Shown piece by piece: positions 53,357 to 61,939 of a DNA stretch of 64,000 bases. The stretch is from Methanocrinis alkalitolerans. Its GTDB lineage: Archaea; Halobacteriota; Methanosarcinia; Methanotrichales; Methanotrichaceae. Positions within the stretch are counted from its first letter, which is position 1. Each line of letters opens with the position of its first letter. A program made the translations under genes and the position numbers. Where the stretch lies: positions 9,278 through 73,277 of the forward strand of contig NZ_JARFPL010000012.1 of the NCBI RefSeq assembly GCF_029167205.1, written 5' to 3'. The notes beneath the pieces are model-generated. The model saw only the letters and a list, made by a program, of their open reading frames with translations, searched no databases and was not told the origin of the DNA.

Positions 53357-54586
53357 TTGCGGATAACCGGCGTCATAAGGGAAAGAAGTGAGGGGGGACC
53401 TTCCGACAGGATCGCTTCGAAGGCGGGTCAGGATGCGCCCTCGAAGAAAGTTTCGTCCGCCCGAGAGGGGGATGGGATCGGAGCCGGAGAGAGGTCGTCG
53501 AGGTCACAGGGCGGTTCCTTCGCCCCGATGGACGGGGGAAGAGAGGGCTTCGCCCTCGCCCATTTGAGGTCGAAGAGGCTCCTATACCCCTTCGCCGCCA
53601 TCGTCGGCCAGGAGAAGATGAAGCGTGCCCTCATCCTCAACGCCATCAACCCCTCCATCGGGGGGGTCCTGATCAGGGGGCAGAAGGGGACGGCCAAGTC
53701 CACCGCCGTCCGGGGGCTGGCGGAGGTCCTCCCGGGGATCGAGGTGGTGACGAGCTGCAGGTTCGGCTGCGATCCGGGGGACGGGGAGAACCTCTGCTGG
53801 GAGTGCGCCGAACGGCTGAAGGAAGGAATCCTCCCAACGGAGGTGAGGCCCATGAGGGTCGTCGACCTCCCCGTGGGGGCGACGGAGGACCGGGTGGTGG
53901 GGTCTCTGGACATGGAGAGGGCGCTCCGGGGCGGGGAGAGGGCCTTCGAGCCCGGGGTCCTGGCGGAGGCTAACCGGGGGATACTGTATGTAGACGAGAT
54001 CAACCTCCTGGACGACTACGTCGTCGATGCCCTCCTGGACGCCGCCGCCATGGGGATGAACGTCGTGGAGAGGGAGGGGGTGAGCGCAAGCCACCCCGCG
54101 AGCTTCATCATCGTAGGGTCCATGAACCCCGAAGAGGGGGAGCTGCGGCCCCAGCTTCTCGACAGGATCGCCCTCCAGGTGGAGGTCGAGGGGATATCCG
54201 ACGTCGAGCAGAGGGTCGAGATCATCGAGAGGTCCAACAGATTCGCGTCAGACCCTGCCAAGTTCAGAAAGGAGTTCGAGGTTGAGGCCAACAGGCTCAC
54301 CAACAGGATCGTCGCCGCGAAAAAGGCCCTCCCCAGGGCGAGCTGTGGGAGGGGGGAGCTTTTGAAGATCGCTAAGATCTCCGTGGAGTTCGGGGTCGAC
54401 GGCCATCGGGCGGACATCATGATCGAGCGGGCGGCGAGGACGAACGCCGCCTTCGAAGGGAGAGTGAGGGTCGAGAACGGGGACATCGTCGCCGCGGCGG
54501 AGATGGTCCTGCCCCACCGGATGAGGAAGACCCCCTTCGACGACGGCGAGTTCAGCCCCGAGAGGCTCCGATCGATGGTGGCCTGA
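53357..54586 (+). CDS. Magnesium-chelatase-type AAA+ ATPase (ChlI/BchI-like)
   Basis: The TTG at 53357 has GAGGTGG upstream. After a ~60-residue low-complexity N-terminus come the ChlI motifs: FAAIVGQEKMKRALILNAI, Walker A IRGQKGTAKST, a CRFGCDPGDGENLCWEC cysteine segment, RVVGSLDMERAL, Walker B ILYVDEINLLDD and MNPEEGELRPQLLDR. In chelatases this subunit, with a VWA partner, drives metal insertion into tetrapyrroles. In methanogens a CobN-type cobalt chelatase is the likely client, but no CobN gene is in this window. Confidence 0.85.
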   Translation: MRITGVIRERSEGGPSDRIASKAGQDAPSKKVSSAREGDGIGAGERSSRSQGGSFAPMDGGREGFALAHLRSKRLLYPFAAIVGQEKMKRALILNAINPSIGGVLIRGQKGTAKSTAVRGLAEVLPGIEVVTSCRFGCDPGDGENLCWECAERLKEGILPTEVRPMRVVDLPVGATEDRVVGSLDMERALRGGERAFEPGVLAEANRGILYVDEINLLDDYVVDALLDAAAMGMNVVEREGVSASHPASFIIVGSMNPEEGELRPQLLDRIALQVEVEGISDVEQRVEIIERSNRFASDPAKFRKEFEVEANRLTNRIVAAKKALPRASCGRGELLKIAKISVEFGVDGHRADIMIERAARTNAAFEGRVRVENGDIVAAAEMVLPHRMRKTPFDDGEFSPERLRSMVA

Positions 54587-55773
54587 TGGTCCCGCCGGCG
54601 CCAAAGCCCCCCCACCCCCCTCCGGAGGAGGTGGCAGCCATCTTCAGAAGAAACCTCGATCGAGATTACGGCTGCAAAGTCCTCTTTTCCGGAGGGCCCG
54701 CTTTGGGGATCAGGATCCCTCGGGCGAGGGCTGGCATGATCACCGTCGAAGACGTCTCGCAGATCAGGTTGATCCTGGATACGCGAAGGCCGTCGATCAG
54801 GACGGAGGAGATCGACGCCGTCATCCTCCTGGGGGACGAGACCTTCGTGGAGATCGACCCCGAAGCCCTTCTGTCCCTTCTGTCGTCAAGCCGGGGCGGA
54901 GGAGGCCTCAATTCTGGCGACCTCGCCGGCATCCTCGACCATTTCGCCAGGTCAGAGAAGAGGACCGCCTCGAAGTCGCCGGCCCCGGGGAGGAGGGCGG
55001 AGGTCCTGGCCTCGGGAAAGAGGGGGAGGTACGTCCGGGCCCGGATGCCCCGGGGAAAGGCGAAAGACGTCGCCCTAGCCCCCACCATCAGGGCGGCGCT
55101 GGCCCGCCCCGGCGGAGGCGGCGCCAAGGGCGGAGGAGTTGTCATAAGGGAAGAGGACCTCCGGGAGAAGGTGAGGCGCCGGAAGGTGTCCACCCTCATC
55201 GGGATCGTCCTCGACTCCAGCTTCTCCATGGAGGAGTGGGGGTCGGTCGCCAGGAAGGTGGTGATGGAGCTTCTGAAAGACGCCTACCAGAGGAGGGATA
55301 GGGTGGCCCTCGTCTCCTGCTCGGGGAGGGTGGCTAAGGTCGTCCTCCCCTTCACCCCGGCGGCGGTGACCGCGAAGGGGCGCCTCGACGGGATCGAGTA
55401 CGGCGGGACGACCCCCCTCGCCAGCGGCCTATTGACCGGCTCCGCCCTCCTCGCCCGGGAACGGGAGAGGGAGCCTTCGGCAGTCCCGATCCTCGTCCTG
55501 ATCACCGACGGGACCGCCAACGTACCTCTGGAAGTAGCGGGGGATCCGGGCCGGGAGGCGGAGGAGGTCGGCCATGATCTGAGGAGGTCGGGGGTACACC
55601 TGCTGGTGGTGGACGTCGGCATCCAAGGCTCAAAGCTACCAGAGAAGATCGCCATCGCCGCCGGAGGAAGGCATGTCAAGACCCAGGGACCGAGCCAGGA
55701 AGAGATCTACGCCGCCATCAAGGGAGAGCAGATGGAGGCGTCGGGGATCAGCAGGGCCGACGGCCGAAAGTGA
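54586..55773 (+). CDS. VWA-domain chelatase partner (ChlD/BchD-like)
   Basis: The ATG shares its A with the preceding stop codon, so translation is coupled. A proline-rich N-terminus and a basic, glycine-rich middle (residues ~120-190) lead to a VWA domain with MIDAS motif VLDSSFSMEEWG near residue 208, TTPLASGL and LITDGTANVPL. This matches the C-terminal half of ChlD; the AAA half is absent, being supplied by the neighbour. Together they would form the motor of a metal chelatase or a MoxR/VWA-like chaperone. The 9-base gap to trm5 may be incidental. Confidence 0.85.
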   Translation: MVPPAPKPPHPPPEEVAAIFRRNLDRDYGCKVLFSGGPALGIRIPRARAGMITVEDVSQIRLILDTRRPSIRTEEIDAVILLGDETFVEIDPEALLSLLSSSRGGGGLNSGDLAGILDHFARSEKRTASKSPAPGRRAEVLASGKRGRYVRARMPRGKAKDVALAPTIRAALARPGGGGAKGGGVVIREEDLREKVRRRKVSTLIGIVLDSSFSMEEWGSVARKVVMELLKDAYQRRDRVALVSCSGRVAKVVLPFTPAAVTAKGRLDGIEYGGTTPLASGLLTGSALLAREREREPSAVPILVLITDGTANVPLEVAGDPGREAEEVGHDLRRSGVHLLVVDVGIQGSKLPEKIAIAAGGRHVKTQGPSQEEIYAAIKGEQMEASGISRADGRK

Positions 55774-55782
55774 GGCACTCTT

Positions 55783-56808
55783 ATGGCGTCTCTGGGGCTG
55801 AAGGTCAGGAGGGGTGAGGGGGAGGGCTTTCGGCGGAGGCTCGTGGAGATCGGAGCCTTCGACCGGTCCCGGAAGATCAGGACCGAGGGCGGCGACCTTT
55901 ATATGCCCATCCTGGAGCTCTCCTGCGAGGCGAGAGAGGAGCTCGCCGGAATCGGAAAGTTCGAGGTCGTCGAGGCAGAGTTCCAGGACGAGGCTCCGAA
56001 GGAGACGGTGGAGGGGCTCCTCGGTCACAAACCGTCCTTCGAGGTGGTGGGGGACGTGGCAATCCTGGAGGACCCGAATGAGGTGGCGGCCGCCGCCATC
56101 ATGGCAGTCCACAGGAACGTCCGCGCGGTGATATCGCCTCTTTCTGCGGTGGAGGGGGAGTTTCGGACCCGGCGGTTCCGCCCCGTCGCCGGGGAGGAGC
56201 GGACGACGACAGTCCACAAGGAGCACGGCCTGAGGTATCGAATCGACCTGGAGAGGGCCTACTTCACCCCCCGCCTGGGGACAGAGAGGCTCAGGGTCGC
56301 AGGGCTGGTGAGGTCCGGGGAGGCGGCCTTCGACATGTTCGCCGGGGTGGGCCCCTTTGCCCTCCTCATCGCGAAGAGGGGGGCGAAGGTCGTCGCCGTC
56401 GACAAGAACCCCGATGCTGTGAGGCTGCTGCGGGAGAATGCCCGCCTCAACCGGATCGACGAGATCGTCATCATGGAGGCCGATGCCGCAGATCTGGCAG
56501 AGCGGTACGAGAACTGTGCCGACCGGATCATCATGAACCTCCCCCATTCCGCCCGAGACTTCCTGGGGGTGGCGATGAAAATCGCGAAGGACGGCGGGGT
56601 CGTCCACTACTACGCCATCGCCCCCGAGGACAACCTCTACGCCAGAGATACGGCTTTCGTCGAAGATGCGGCGAGGGACGCAGGCGTAGAAGTCGAGATC
56701 CTCCGCCGCGGGGTCGTTCGCAGCTACGCCCCCCACCAGTACAACATCGTCATCGACTTTCGGGTGGACAAGCCCCCAAAGGAGGCGGAGGAGGCGACCC
56801 GCTTATAA
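55783..56808 (+). CDS. trm5: tRNA (guanine-37 N1)-methyltransferase Trm5
   Basis: Trm5 methylates G37 next to the anticodon using S-adenosylmethionine and prevents frameshifting. The 341-residue protein has the N-terminal D1 region, the THUMP-like middle (HKEHGLRYRIDLERAYFTPRLGTER), the SAM-binding motif AFDMFAGVGPFALLIAKRGAKVVAVDKNPDA near 190-220 and the catalytic MNLPHSA loop. The final AP-x-x-YNIVIDF strand is typical. The stop codon is overlapped by an AT-rich TATA-like ttataaat. Confidence 0.93.
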   Translation: MASLGLKVRRGEGEGFRRRLVEIGAFDRSRKIRTEGGDLYMPILELSCEAREELAGIGKFEVVEAEFQDEAPKETVEGLLGHKPSFEVVGDVAILEDPNEVAAAAIMAVHRNVRAVISPLSAVEGEFRTRRFRPVAGEERTTTVHKEHGLRYRIDLERAYFTPRLGTERLRVAGLVRSGEAAFDMFAGVGPFALLIAKRGAKVVAVDKNPDAVRLLRENARLNRIDEIVIMEADAADLAERYENCADRIIMNLPHSARDFLGVAMKIAKDGGVVHYYAIAPEDNLYARDTAFVEDAARDAGVEVEILRRGVVRSYAPHQYNIVIDFRVDKPPKEAEEATRL

Positions 56809-56820
56809 ATAGACCGAAAG

Positions 56821-56918
56821 GTATATATTCGTCAAATGACGTAAATGGGTATGGCAAAAGTCGTGAGCTATTCTCTCCCTCTACCCTCCGTTAACGACTT
56901 TTGCTCCTCCCTCCTTTT
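56821..56918 (+). ncRNA. Candidate small structured RNA downstream of trm5
   Basis: A TATA-like gtatatattc (56821-56830) is followed ~25 bases later by GCAAAAGTCGT (56854-56864). That pairs exactly with ACGACTTTTGC (56894-56904) around a 29-base pyrimidine-rich loop, and a T-rich stretch (ccttttaag) follows. The box, stem and T-run together suggest a short independent transcript of about 65 bases. It matches no RNA family I know; it could equally be the trm5 3' end. The rest up to 57170 is AT-rich with no gene. Confidence 0.4.
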
Positions 56919-57138
56919 AAGATCCTGGTTCTAAAAACGAACCGGCCTCAATGGAGAGTTTCAAAAATCCGACTAATCTGAATATAATCTATTAAAAAAA
57001 TTATTCTTTAATTTAAATAGAAATGCTGTTTTCAACGATGACTTTGCAGGATTTAATTCATCTGCTCAAATAAATTGTTCCCTCCTTCCCCACAAATTCC
57101 CTTTTCCCTCTTGTCAATCAGTAATCAGCAAGCAAAGC

Positions 57139-57149
57139 CGTATAATAGT
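57139..57149 (+). promoter_or_regulatory. TATA box for a leaderless BMP-family transcript
   Basis: The box cgtataatag is centred 27 bases before the GTG at 57171, where no ribosome site exists. This fixes both the transcript start and the choice of start codon. Confidence 0.55.
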
Positions 57150-57170
57150 AGAAAATCCCACCCGGAAGAC

Positions 57171-58187
57171 GTGACACAAAGATTATTCCCCGTTTTAATA
57201 ATAGCGCTTATATTCGCGGCGCCATCGTCGGCCAACGCCGACGAGAGCGCCGTGTTGGTCGTCCACTTCATCAACGGCGCCCTGGGAGACGGTTCCTTCT
57301 TCGACTCGGCGGCCCGAGGGATAGCTGAGGCGGAGGCCGAGCTCGGGATCGAGGTGGTGACGATCGAGGCGGGCTACAACTCCTCAGCATGGAGGGAATT
57401 GCTGGAGGCTGCCGCCGCCGGCGAGGATTACGACCTCCTGATCACGGGGACGGCGCTGATGCGCGATCTCCTCTCGGAGGTCGCAAAAAAGCACCCCGAT
57501 AAGAGGTTCATAATCTACGACTCCTCCGTAGACTACTCTGAGGGCAGCTATGAGAACGTCTACTCCGTCGTCTACCGCCAGAACGAGGGCGCCTACCTTG
57601 CGGGGGTCTACGCCGCCCTGATGACGGAGTCGGGGACGATCGGCATCCTCGGCGGCCAGAACTCCACCACCATAAACGACTTCGTCGTGGGCTACCGGCA
57701 GGGCGCGCAGTCCGTGGGCCCCGAGGTCGTGGTCCTGGTGGAGTATGCGGAGAGCTGGGACGACCCCGCCCTCGGCGAGGCCCTGGCGGCGGAGATGTAC
57801 GGGAAGGGGGCAGACATCATATTCCAGGCGGCGGGGACGACGGGCCTCGGCGTCTTCCGGGCCGCTGCGGAGTCTGGGAAATACGCCATCGGCGTCGACT
57901 CCGACCAGGCGATGATGATCGAGGAGACCGACCCCGAGGAGGCTTCCACCATCCTCACCTCGATGATGAAGAACGTCGACGCGAGCCTCCTTTGGGCCCT
58001 GGAGCTCTACGTCAACGGCGTCCTCCCCTTCGGCGGGGCCGAGACCCTGGGGATCCGGGAGGGGGGCGTGGGGCTGGCTCGAAACGATCGCTACGATGAG
58101 GCCACCCCCGCCGCCGTCAAGGCGGCGATAGATAGGGCAGAGTTGGAGATCAGAGAAGGGAGGACGAGGGTCAAGACGGCTTTCTGA
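57171..58187 (+). CDS. BMP-family substrate-binding protein
   Basis: The GTG at 57171 starts a signal peptide (RLFPVLIIALIFAAPSSANA). The 338-residue protein has the basic-membrane-protein fold: VHFINGALGDGSFFDSAARGI, AGVYAALMTESGTIGILGG, the FQAAGTTGLGVFRAA loop and IGVDSDQ. Family members capture nucleosides for ABC import or act as sensors. There is no lipobox Cys and no permease or ATPase gene nearby, so it is an orphan that may work with a distant transporter. A longer upstream frame lacks a sensible start. Confidence 0.87.
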   Translation: MTQRLFPVLIIALIFAAPSSANADESAVLVVHFINGALGDGSFFDSAARGIAEAEAELGIEVVTIEAGYNSSAWRELLEAAAAGEDYDLLITGTALMRDLLSEVAKKHPDKRFIIYDSSVDYSEGSYENVYSVVYRQNEGAYLAGVYAALMTESGTIGILGGQNSTTINDFVVGYRQGAQSVGPEVVVLVEYAESWDDPALGEALAAEMYGKGADIIFQAAGTTGLGVFRAAAESGKYAIGVDSDQAMMIEETDPEEASTILTSMMKNVDASLLWALELYVNGVLPFGGAETLGIREGGVGLARNDRYDEATPAAVKAAIDRAELEIREGRTRVKTAF

Positions 58188-58449
58188 CGAGGTCGCCGAG
58201 GGGCTTGCAGGGAGGGGCGGTTTGGGGATAGGCGGTTTGGGGAGACGGCCCAGGGCGCCGGAGCCGGATCCACCGTTCCCACCTCGCTTCTCAGGCCATT
58301 GAGCCACCCCCGGAGCTCGTCGGCGCCGGCCCGCAGGGCCCGACGGAGGATAACTTTTTAGCCGATTCTCCAAGAAGAGTGGTAAGCCATGGGCAGAAGG
58401 GCGCAGAAGCAGTCTAGGTCACAAGATAAAAGACGTGAGGTGGATGAGA
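58188..58449. other. Gap between the BMP-family gene and the polyamine genes
   Basis: About 260 bases with no convincing gene. A short repeat (gggcggtttgggga-like, twice, 58215-58243) is present. A basic 48-codon frame from 58389 overlaps the next gene out of frame and looks spurious. The next gene's GAGGTGG ribosome site is at 58437-58443. Confidence 0.4.
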
Positions 58450-59628
58450 ATGGGGAGGGTATTGATCATCGGCGCCGGGGGCGTGGGAGGTGTCGTCGCC
58501 GCCAAATGCGCCGAGGTTCCCGAGGTCTTTTCTGAGGTGGTCTTAGCCAGCAGGACGATAGAGAAGTGCGAGCGGATACGAAGCCGGATCGGCCAGCCCA
58601 TCGAGATCGCGGAGGTGGACGCCGACGACGTCCATCAGCTCGTCGACCTGGTGGAGGAGGTCTCAGCCGAACTGATCGTCAACGCCGCCCTCCCCTACCA
58701 GGACCTGACGATCATGGAGGCGTGTCTAGCGACGGGGGTAGACTACCTGGACACCGCCAACTACGAGCCGAGGGACGAGGCGAAGTTCTGTTATCGGTGG
58801 CAGTGGGATTATCACTCCCGGTTTCAGGAGCGGGGGATCATGGCCCTCCTGGGATGCGGCTTCGATCCCGGCGTGACGAACGCCTTCTGCGCCCATGCTT
58901 CAAAGCACGTCTTCGACGAGATCGAGAGGATCGATATCCTGGACTGTAACGGCGGCGTTCACCGCCACCCCTTCGCCACCAACTTCAACCCCGAGATCAA
59001 CATCCGGGAGGTGACCGCCCCCGGCAGGTACTACCAGGACGGCCGGTGGATCGAGGTCGCCCCCCTCTCGGTATCCAAGACCTTCGACTTTCCAGGGATC
59101 GGGGTCCGAGAGGTCCGCCTCCTCTACCACGAGGAGCTGGAGTCCCTGGCGAAGAACATCCCCGACGTCGGAAGGCTCCGGTTCTGGATGTCCTTCTCTG
59201 ATGAGTACTTGACCCACCTCCGGGTCCTTCAGAACGTCGGGATGACCAGGATCGACCCCGTCGTCTACGAGGGGAGGCAGGTCGTCCCCCTCAAGTTCCT
59301 GAAGGCGCTCCTCCCCGATCCCGCGGGCCTCGGCGAGGGGTACCAGGGGAAGACCTGCATCGGATGCCTCATCGATGGAAAGATCGACGGAGATGAGAAG
59401 AGGTACTTCATCTACAACATCTGCGACCATGTCGAGGCCTACCAGGAGGCCTCTGCCCAGGCGGTCCACTACACCACAGGGGTCCCGGCGATGATCGGGG
59501 CGATGCTCATCTCCACCGGGGTCTGGAGGAGGGAGGGGGTCTTCAACGTCGAGGAGCTCGACCCCGACCCCTTCATGGAGCTACTGCCGAAGTTTGGCCT
59601 CCCCTGGACCGGGGAATTTCTGGACTGA
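58450..59628 (+). CDS. Carboxynorspermidine synthase (saccharopine dehydrogenase-like)
   Basis: The ATG at 58450, six bases after GAGGTGG, gives MGRVLIIGAGGVGGVVAAKCAE, an NAD(P)-binding Rossmann start. TGVDYLDTANYEPRDEAKF, ALLGCGFDPGVTNAFCAHA and YHEELESLAKNIP are typical of this saccharopine-dehydrogenase branch (392 residues). The enzyme condenses aspartate semialdehyde with a diamine using NADPH. The adjacent decarboxylase gene supports the assignment to the norspermidine/spermidine route. Confidence 0.88.
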   Translation: MGRVLIIGAGGVGGVVAAKCAEVPEVFSEVVLASRTIEKCERIRSRIGQPIEIAEVDADDVHQLVDLVEEVSAELIVNAALPYQDLTIMEACLATGVDYLDTANYEPRDEAKFCYRWQWDYHSRFQERGIMALLGCGFDPGVTNAFCAHASKHVFDEIERIDILDCNGGVHRHPFATNFNPEINIREVTAPGRYYQDGRWIEVAPLSVSKTFDFPGIGVREVRLLYHEELESLAKNIPDVGRLRFWMSFSDEYLTHLRVLQNVGMTRIDPVVYEGRQVVPLKFLKALLPDPAGLGEGYQGKTCIGCLIDGKIDGDEKRYFIYNICDHVEAYQEASAQAVHYTTGVPAMIGAMLISTGVWRREGVFNVEELDPDPFMELLPKFGLPWTGEFLD

Positions 59629-59643
59629 CGACGAGGTATAGAG

Positions 59644-60984
59644 ATGGAGGCGAAACGGTCGAAGAAGGCGAGGGAGAAGGAGTTCAGATCGGCGGGGATG
59701 GGAGCTGCGGCGATCGAGGCGCTGGAGGTCGGCGAAATAGAGGGCGATGCGATGGAGGGCGATGCGATGGAGGTCGCTGCGGAAAGGAGGATATCAGGAT
59801 CCGTTCTGGAGGATATCGGCGAGATGGAGGTCCCTACCCCCTGCTACATCCTGGACGAGGCCGCCTTTGAGAGGAACCTCGATATCCTCGACTCCGTCCA
59901 GGACCGGACCGGCTGCAAGATCCTTCTGGCCCTGAAGGGGTTTGCTGCCTGGAGCCTATTTCCGCAGATCCGTCGCCACCTCTCCGGCGTCGCCGCCAGC
60001 TCCCTTCACGAGGCCCGCCTCGGCTTTGAGGAGTTCGGCGGCGAGGTCCACGTCACGGCCCCCGCCTACAGGGAGGAGGAGTTCGTCGAGCTTCTCGGTT
60101 ACTCCGACCACATAGTCTTCAACTCCTTCTCTCAGTGGAGACGGTTCAGGCCGAAGGTAGAGGAGGGGAAAAACGACGGCGAGGAGGTCTGCTGCGGGAT
60201 CAGGGTCAACCCCGAGCACCGGGAGGTGAAGGTCCCGATCTATGACCCCTGCAGCCCGAACTCGCGCCTCGGGACGACTTATAGAAACTTCAAGGATGCT
60301 GTCGTAGACGGCGGCGCCGACGGCGACGATCCCCTGGCAGGGATCAGCGGCCTTCACTTCCACAACCTCTGCGAGCTGGGGGCCGACAGCCTCAAAAGGA
60401 CCCTCGCGGTCTTCGAGGAGAAGTTCGGCGAATACCTCGATGGGATGGAGTGGGTGAACTTCGGGGGCGGCCACCATATCACCCGGCCGGGCTACGAGAT
60501 CGACCTCCTCTGCGAGACGATAAACGACTTTGCGGAGAGACGGTCCCTCGAAGTCTACCTGGAGCCCGGCGAGGCCGTCGCCCTCAACGCCGGGGTCCTC
60601 GTGGCATCGGTCTTGGACGTCGTCGATAACGGCATGAAGATAGCGATCCTGGACACCTCAGCCGCGGCCCACATGCCCGACGTCCTGGAGATGCCCTACC
60701 GGCCCGAGGTCCAGGGGGCTGCCCTCACAGGAGAGCTTCCTCATGACTACAGGCTCGGAGGGATGACGTGCCTTGCGGGAGACGTCATGGGAGACTACTC
60801 CTTTTCCCGGCCCCTGGAGGTGGGCGACAGGATCGTCTTCCTGGACATGGCCCACTATACCATGGTGAAGAACAACGCCTTCAACGGGATGCGCCTGCCC
60901 ACCATCGCCATCCGCGACCCTTTTGGGGAGACGAGGATCGTCCGGAAGTTCGGGTACGAGGATTATAAAAACCGGCTCTCATGA
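59644..60984 (+). CDS. nspC: Carboxynorspermidine decarboxylase
   Basis: This PLP enzyme removes the carboxyl group from the product of the preceding gene to make (nor)spermidine. The PLP lysine is K98 in LLALKGFAAWS. Later motifs are GLHFHNLCE, WVNFGGGHHITRPGY, YLEPGEAVALNAG and the C-terminal GMTCLAGDVMGDY that supplies the second active site of the dimer. A ~60-residue charged N-terminal extension contains DAMEGDAMEV, coded by a 15-bp repeat, and is not part of the fold. It lies 15 bases after the synthase gene. Confidence 0.92.
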   Translation: MEAKRSKKAREKEFRSAGMGAAAIEALEVGEIEGDAMEGDAMEVAAERRISGSVLEDIGEMEVPTPCYILDEAAFERNLDILDSVQDRTGCKILLALKGFAAWSLFPQIRRHLSGVAASSLHEARLGFEEFGGEVHVTAPAYREEEFVELLGYSDHIVFNSFSQWRRFRPKVEEGKNDGEEVCCGIRVNPEHREVKVPIYDPCSPNSRLGTTYRNFKDAVVDGGADGDDPLAGISGLHFHNLCELGADSLKRTLAVFEEKFGEYLDGMEWVNFGGGHHITRPGYEIDLLCETINDFAERRSLEVYLEPGEAVALNAGVLVASVLDVVDNGMKIAILDTSAAAHMPDVLEMPYRPEVQGAALTGELPHDYRLGGMTCLAGDVMGDYSFSRPLEVGDRIVFLDMAHYTMVKNNAFNGMRLPTIAIRDPFGETRIVRKFGYEDYKNRLS

Positions 60985-61055
60985 GCCGCCCCACCCCTCT
61001 GCCGGAGTCGGGGATCAATTGCCGCGTTCCAAGGAGGATACGATGGAGGAGTTAG

Positions 61056-61442
61056 ATGGTTGCTGAAAAGAAGGCGCTCTGGGTGGTATTCAGGCCTGAA
61101 AAGCCGGAGATGACCGAAGCGATGCGCGAGAAATTTCTGGTCTCATACCAGGCGTTTCGAGATATGGAGGGGCTCTACAGCAAGGTATGGTGGACCGATC
61201 CTGATAAGGGTGAGTGGGGGGCGATGTACGTATTCCGCTCCGAAGAGGACCTCCAGGGCTACCTCCACTCCGACCGCTGGCAGAATAAGATCCCCGAGAA
61301 GTACGGCTACAAACCCCAGGTCGTCGCCGTCCTCGACCTGGGTCCGATCCTCTACAAAGAGGCAGTCCTCGAAGGGGAGGGGTCGTGGCTCTCGGAGCCT
61401 GAAGATCGGATCCGCTCCGGCGATCTCTCCGACGACGGATGA
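61056..61442 (+). CDS. YdhR-like putative monooxygenase
   Basis: A GGAGGAG site precedes the ATG. The 128 residues (FLVSYQAFRDMEGLYSKVWWTDPDKGEWGAMYVFRSEEDLQGYL) match the YdhR-like dimeric ferredoxin-fold family, with the conserved VWWTDPD-x-x-x-W-GAMYVF core. The reaction is unknown. It lies 71 bases after nspC and 18 before the FmdE-like gene. Confidence 0.75.
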   Translation: MVAEKKALWVVFRPEKPEMTEAMREKFLVSYQAFRDMEGLYSKVWWTDPDKGEWGAMYVFRSEEDLQGYLHSDRWQNKIPEKYGYKPQVVAVLDLGPILYKEAVLEGEGSWLSEPEDRIRSGDLSDDG

Positions 61443-61460
61443 AACGCCGGAGGGATCCCC

Positions 61461-61910
61461 TTGGAGATAAAGGCCGAAGAGGAGGGTGGGGCAATCATCG
61501 AAGATGCGGTCCAAAAGGCCGTCGAGTTTCACGGCCATCTCGGGCCCTTCCTCGTCCTGGGGGTGAGGATGGGGCACCTCGCGAAAAGAGAGCTGGGATC
61601 TTCGGGGTTTGAGGGGATGAGGGCGGTGGCCAAGACGGGAAACGTCCCCTCCCTCTCCTGCCTCCTCGACGGGATCCAGATCTCCACCGGCTGCACCATG
61701 GGCAACGGGAAGATCTCCGCGGAGCCTCCTGGCATCCCTGAGGCGGAATTCTCCGCCGGGGAGAAGAAGGTGACCATAAGGGCGAAGGGCGAGGTCGTCG
61801 AAGAGATCAGGAGATGGAGGGAGAGGTACGCCTCCCTGGAGGAGATAGCCAGGAGCATCCAGGGGAGGTCAGACGAGGAGCTCTTCGGTTCAAAAGCACA
61901 AAAAAGGTAA
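61461..61910 (+). CDS. FmdE-like protein
   Basis: The TTG start follows GGAGGGATCCCC. The 149 residues contain VEFHGHLGPFLVLGVRMGHLA and LLDGIQISTGCTMGNGK, hallmarks of the FmdE domain, whose His/Cys cluster binds a metal. The name comes from molybdenum formylmethanofuran dehydrogenase operons. The domain alone does not prove a role in that enzyme. The usual C-terminal zinc ribbon is absent. Confidence 0.85.
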   Translation: MEIKAEEEGGAIIEDAVQKAVEFHGHLGPFLVLGVRMGHLAKRELGSSGFEGMRAVAKTGNVPSLSCLLDGIQISTGCTMGNGKISAEPPGIPEAEFSAGEKKVTIRAKGEVVEEIRRWRERYASLEEIARSIQGRSDEELFGSKAQKR

Positions 61911-61939
61911 AATAGATGCGGCGGGAAAGGAAACTCGCT

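Noticed and set aside
58389..58535. Short very basic frame starting MGRRAQKQSRSQ
   Set aside because: It runs out of frame into the carboxynorspermidine synthase gene and its arginine-rich tail is typical of a shadow frame.
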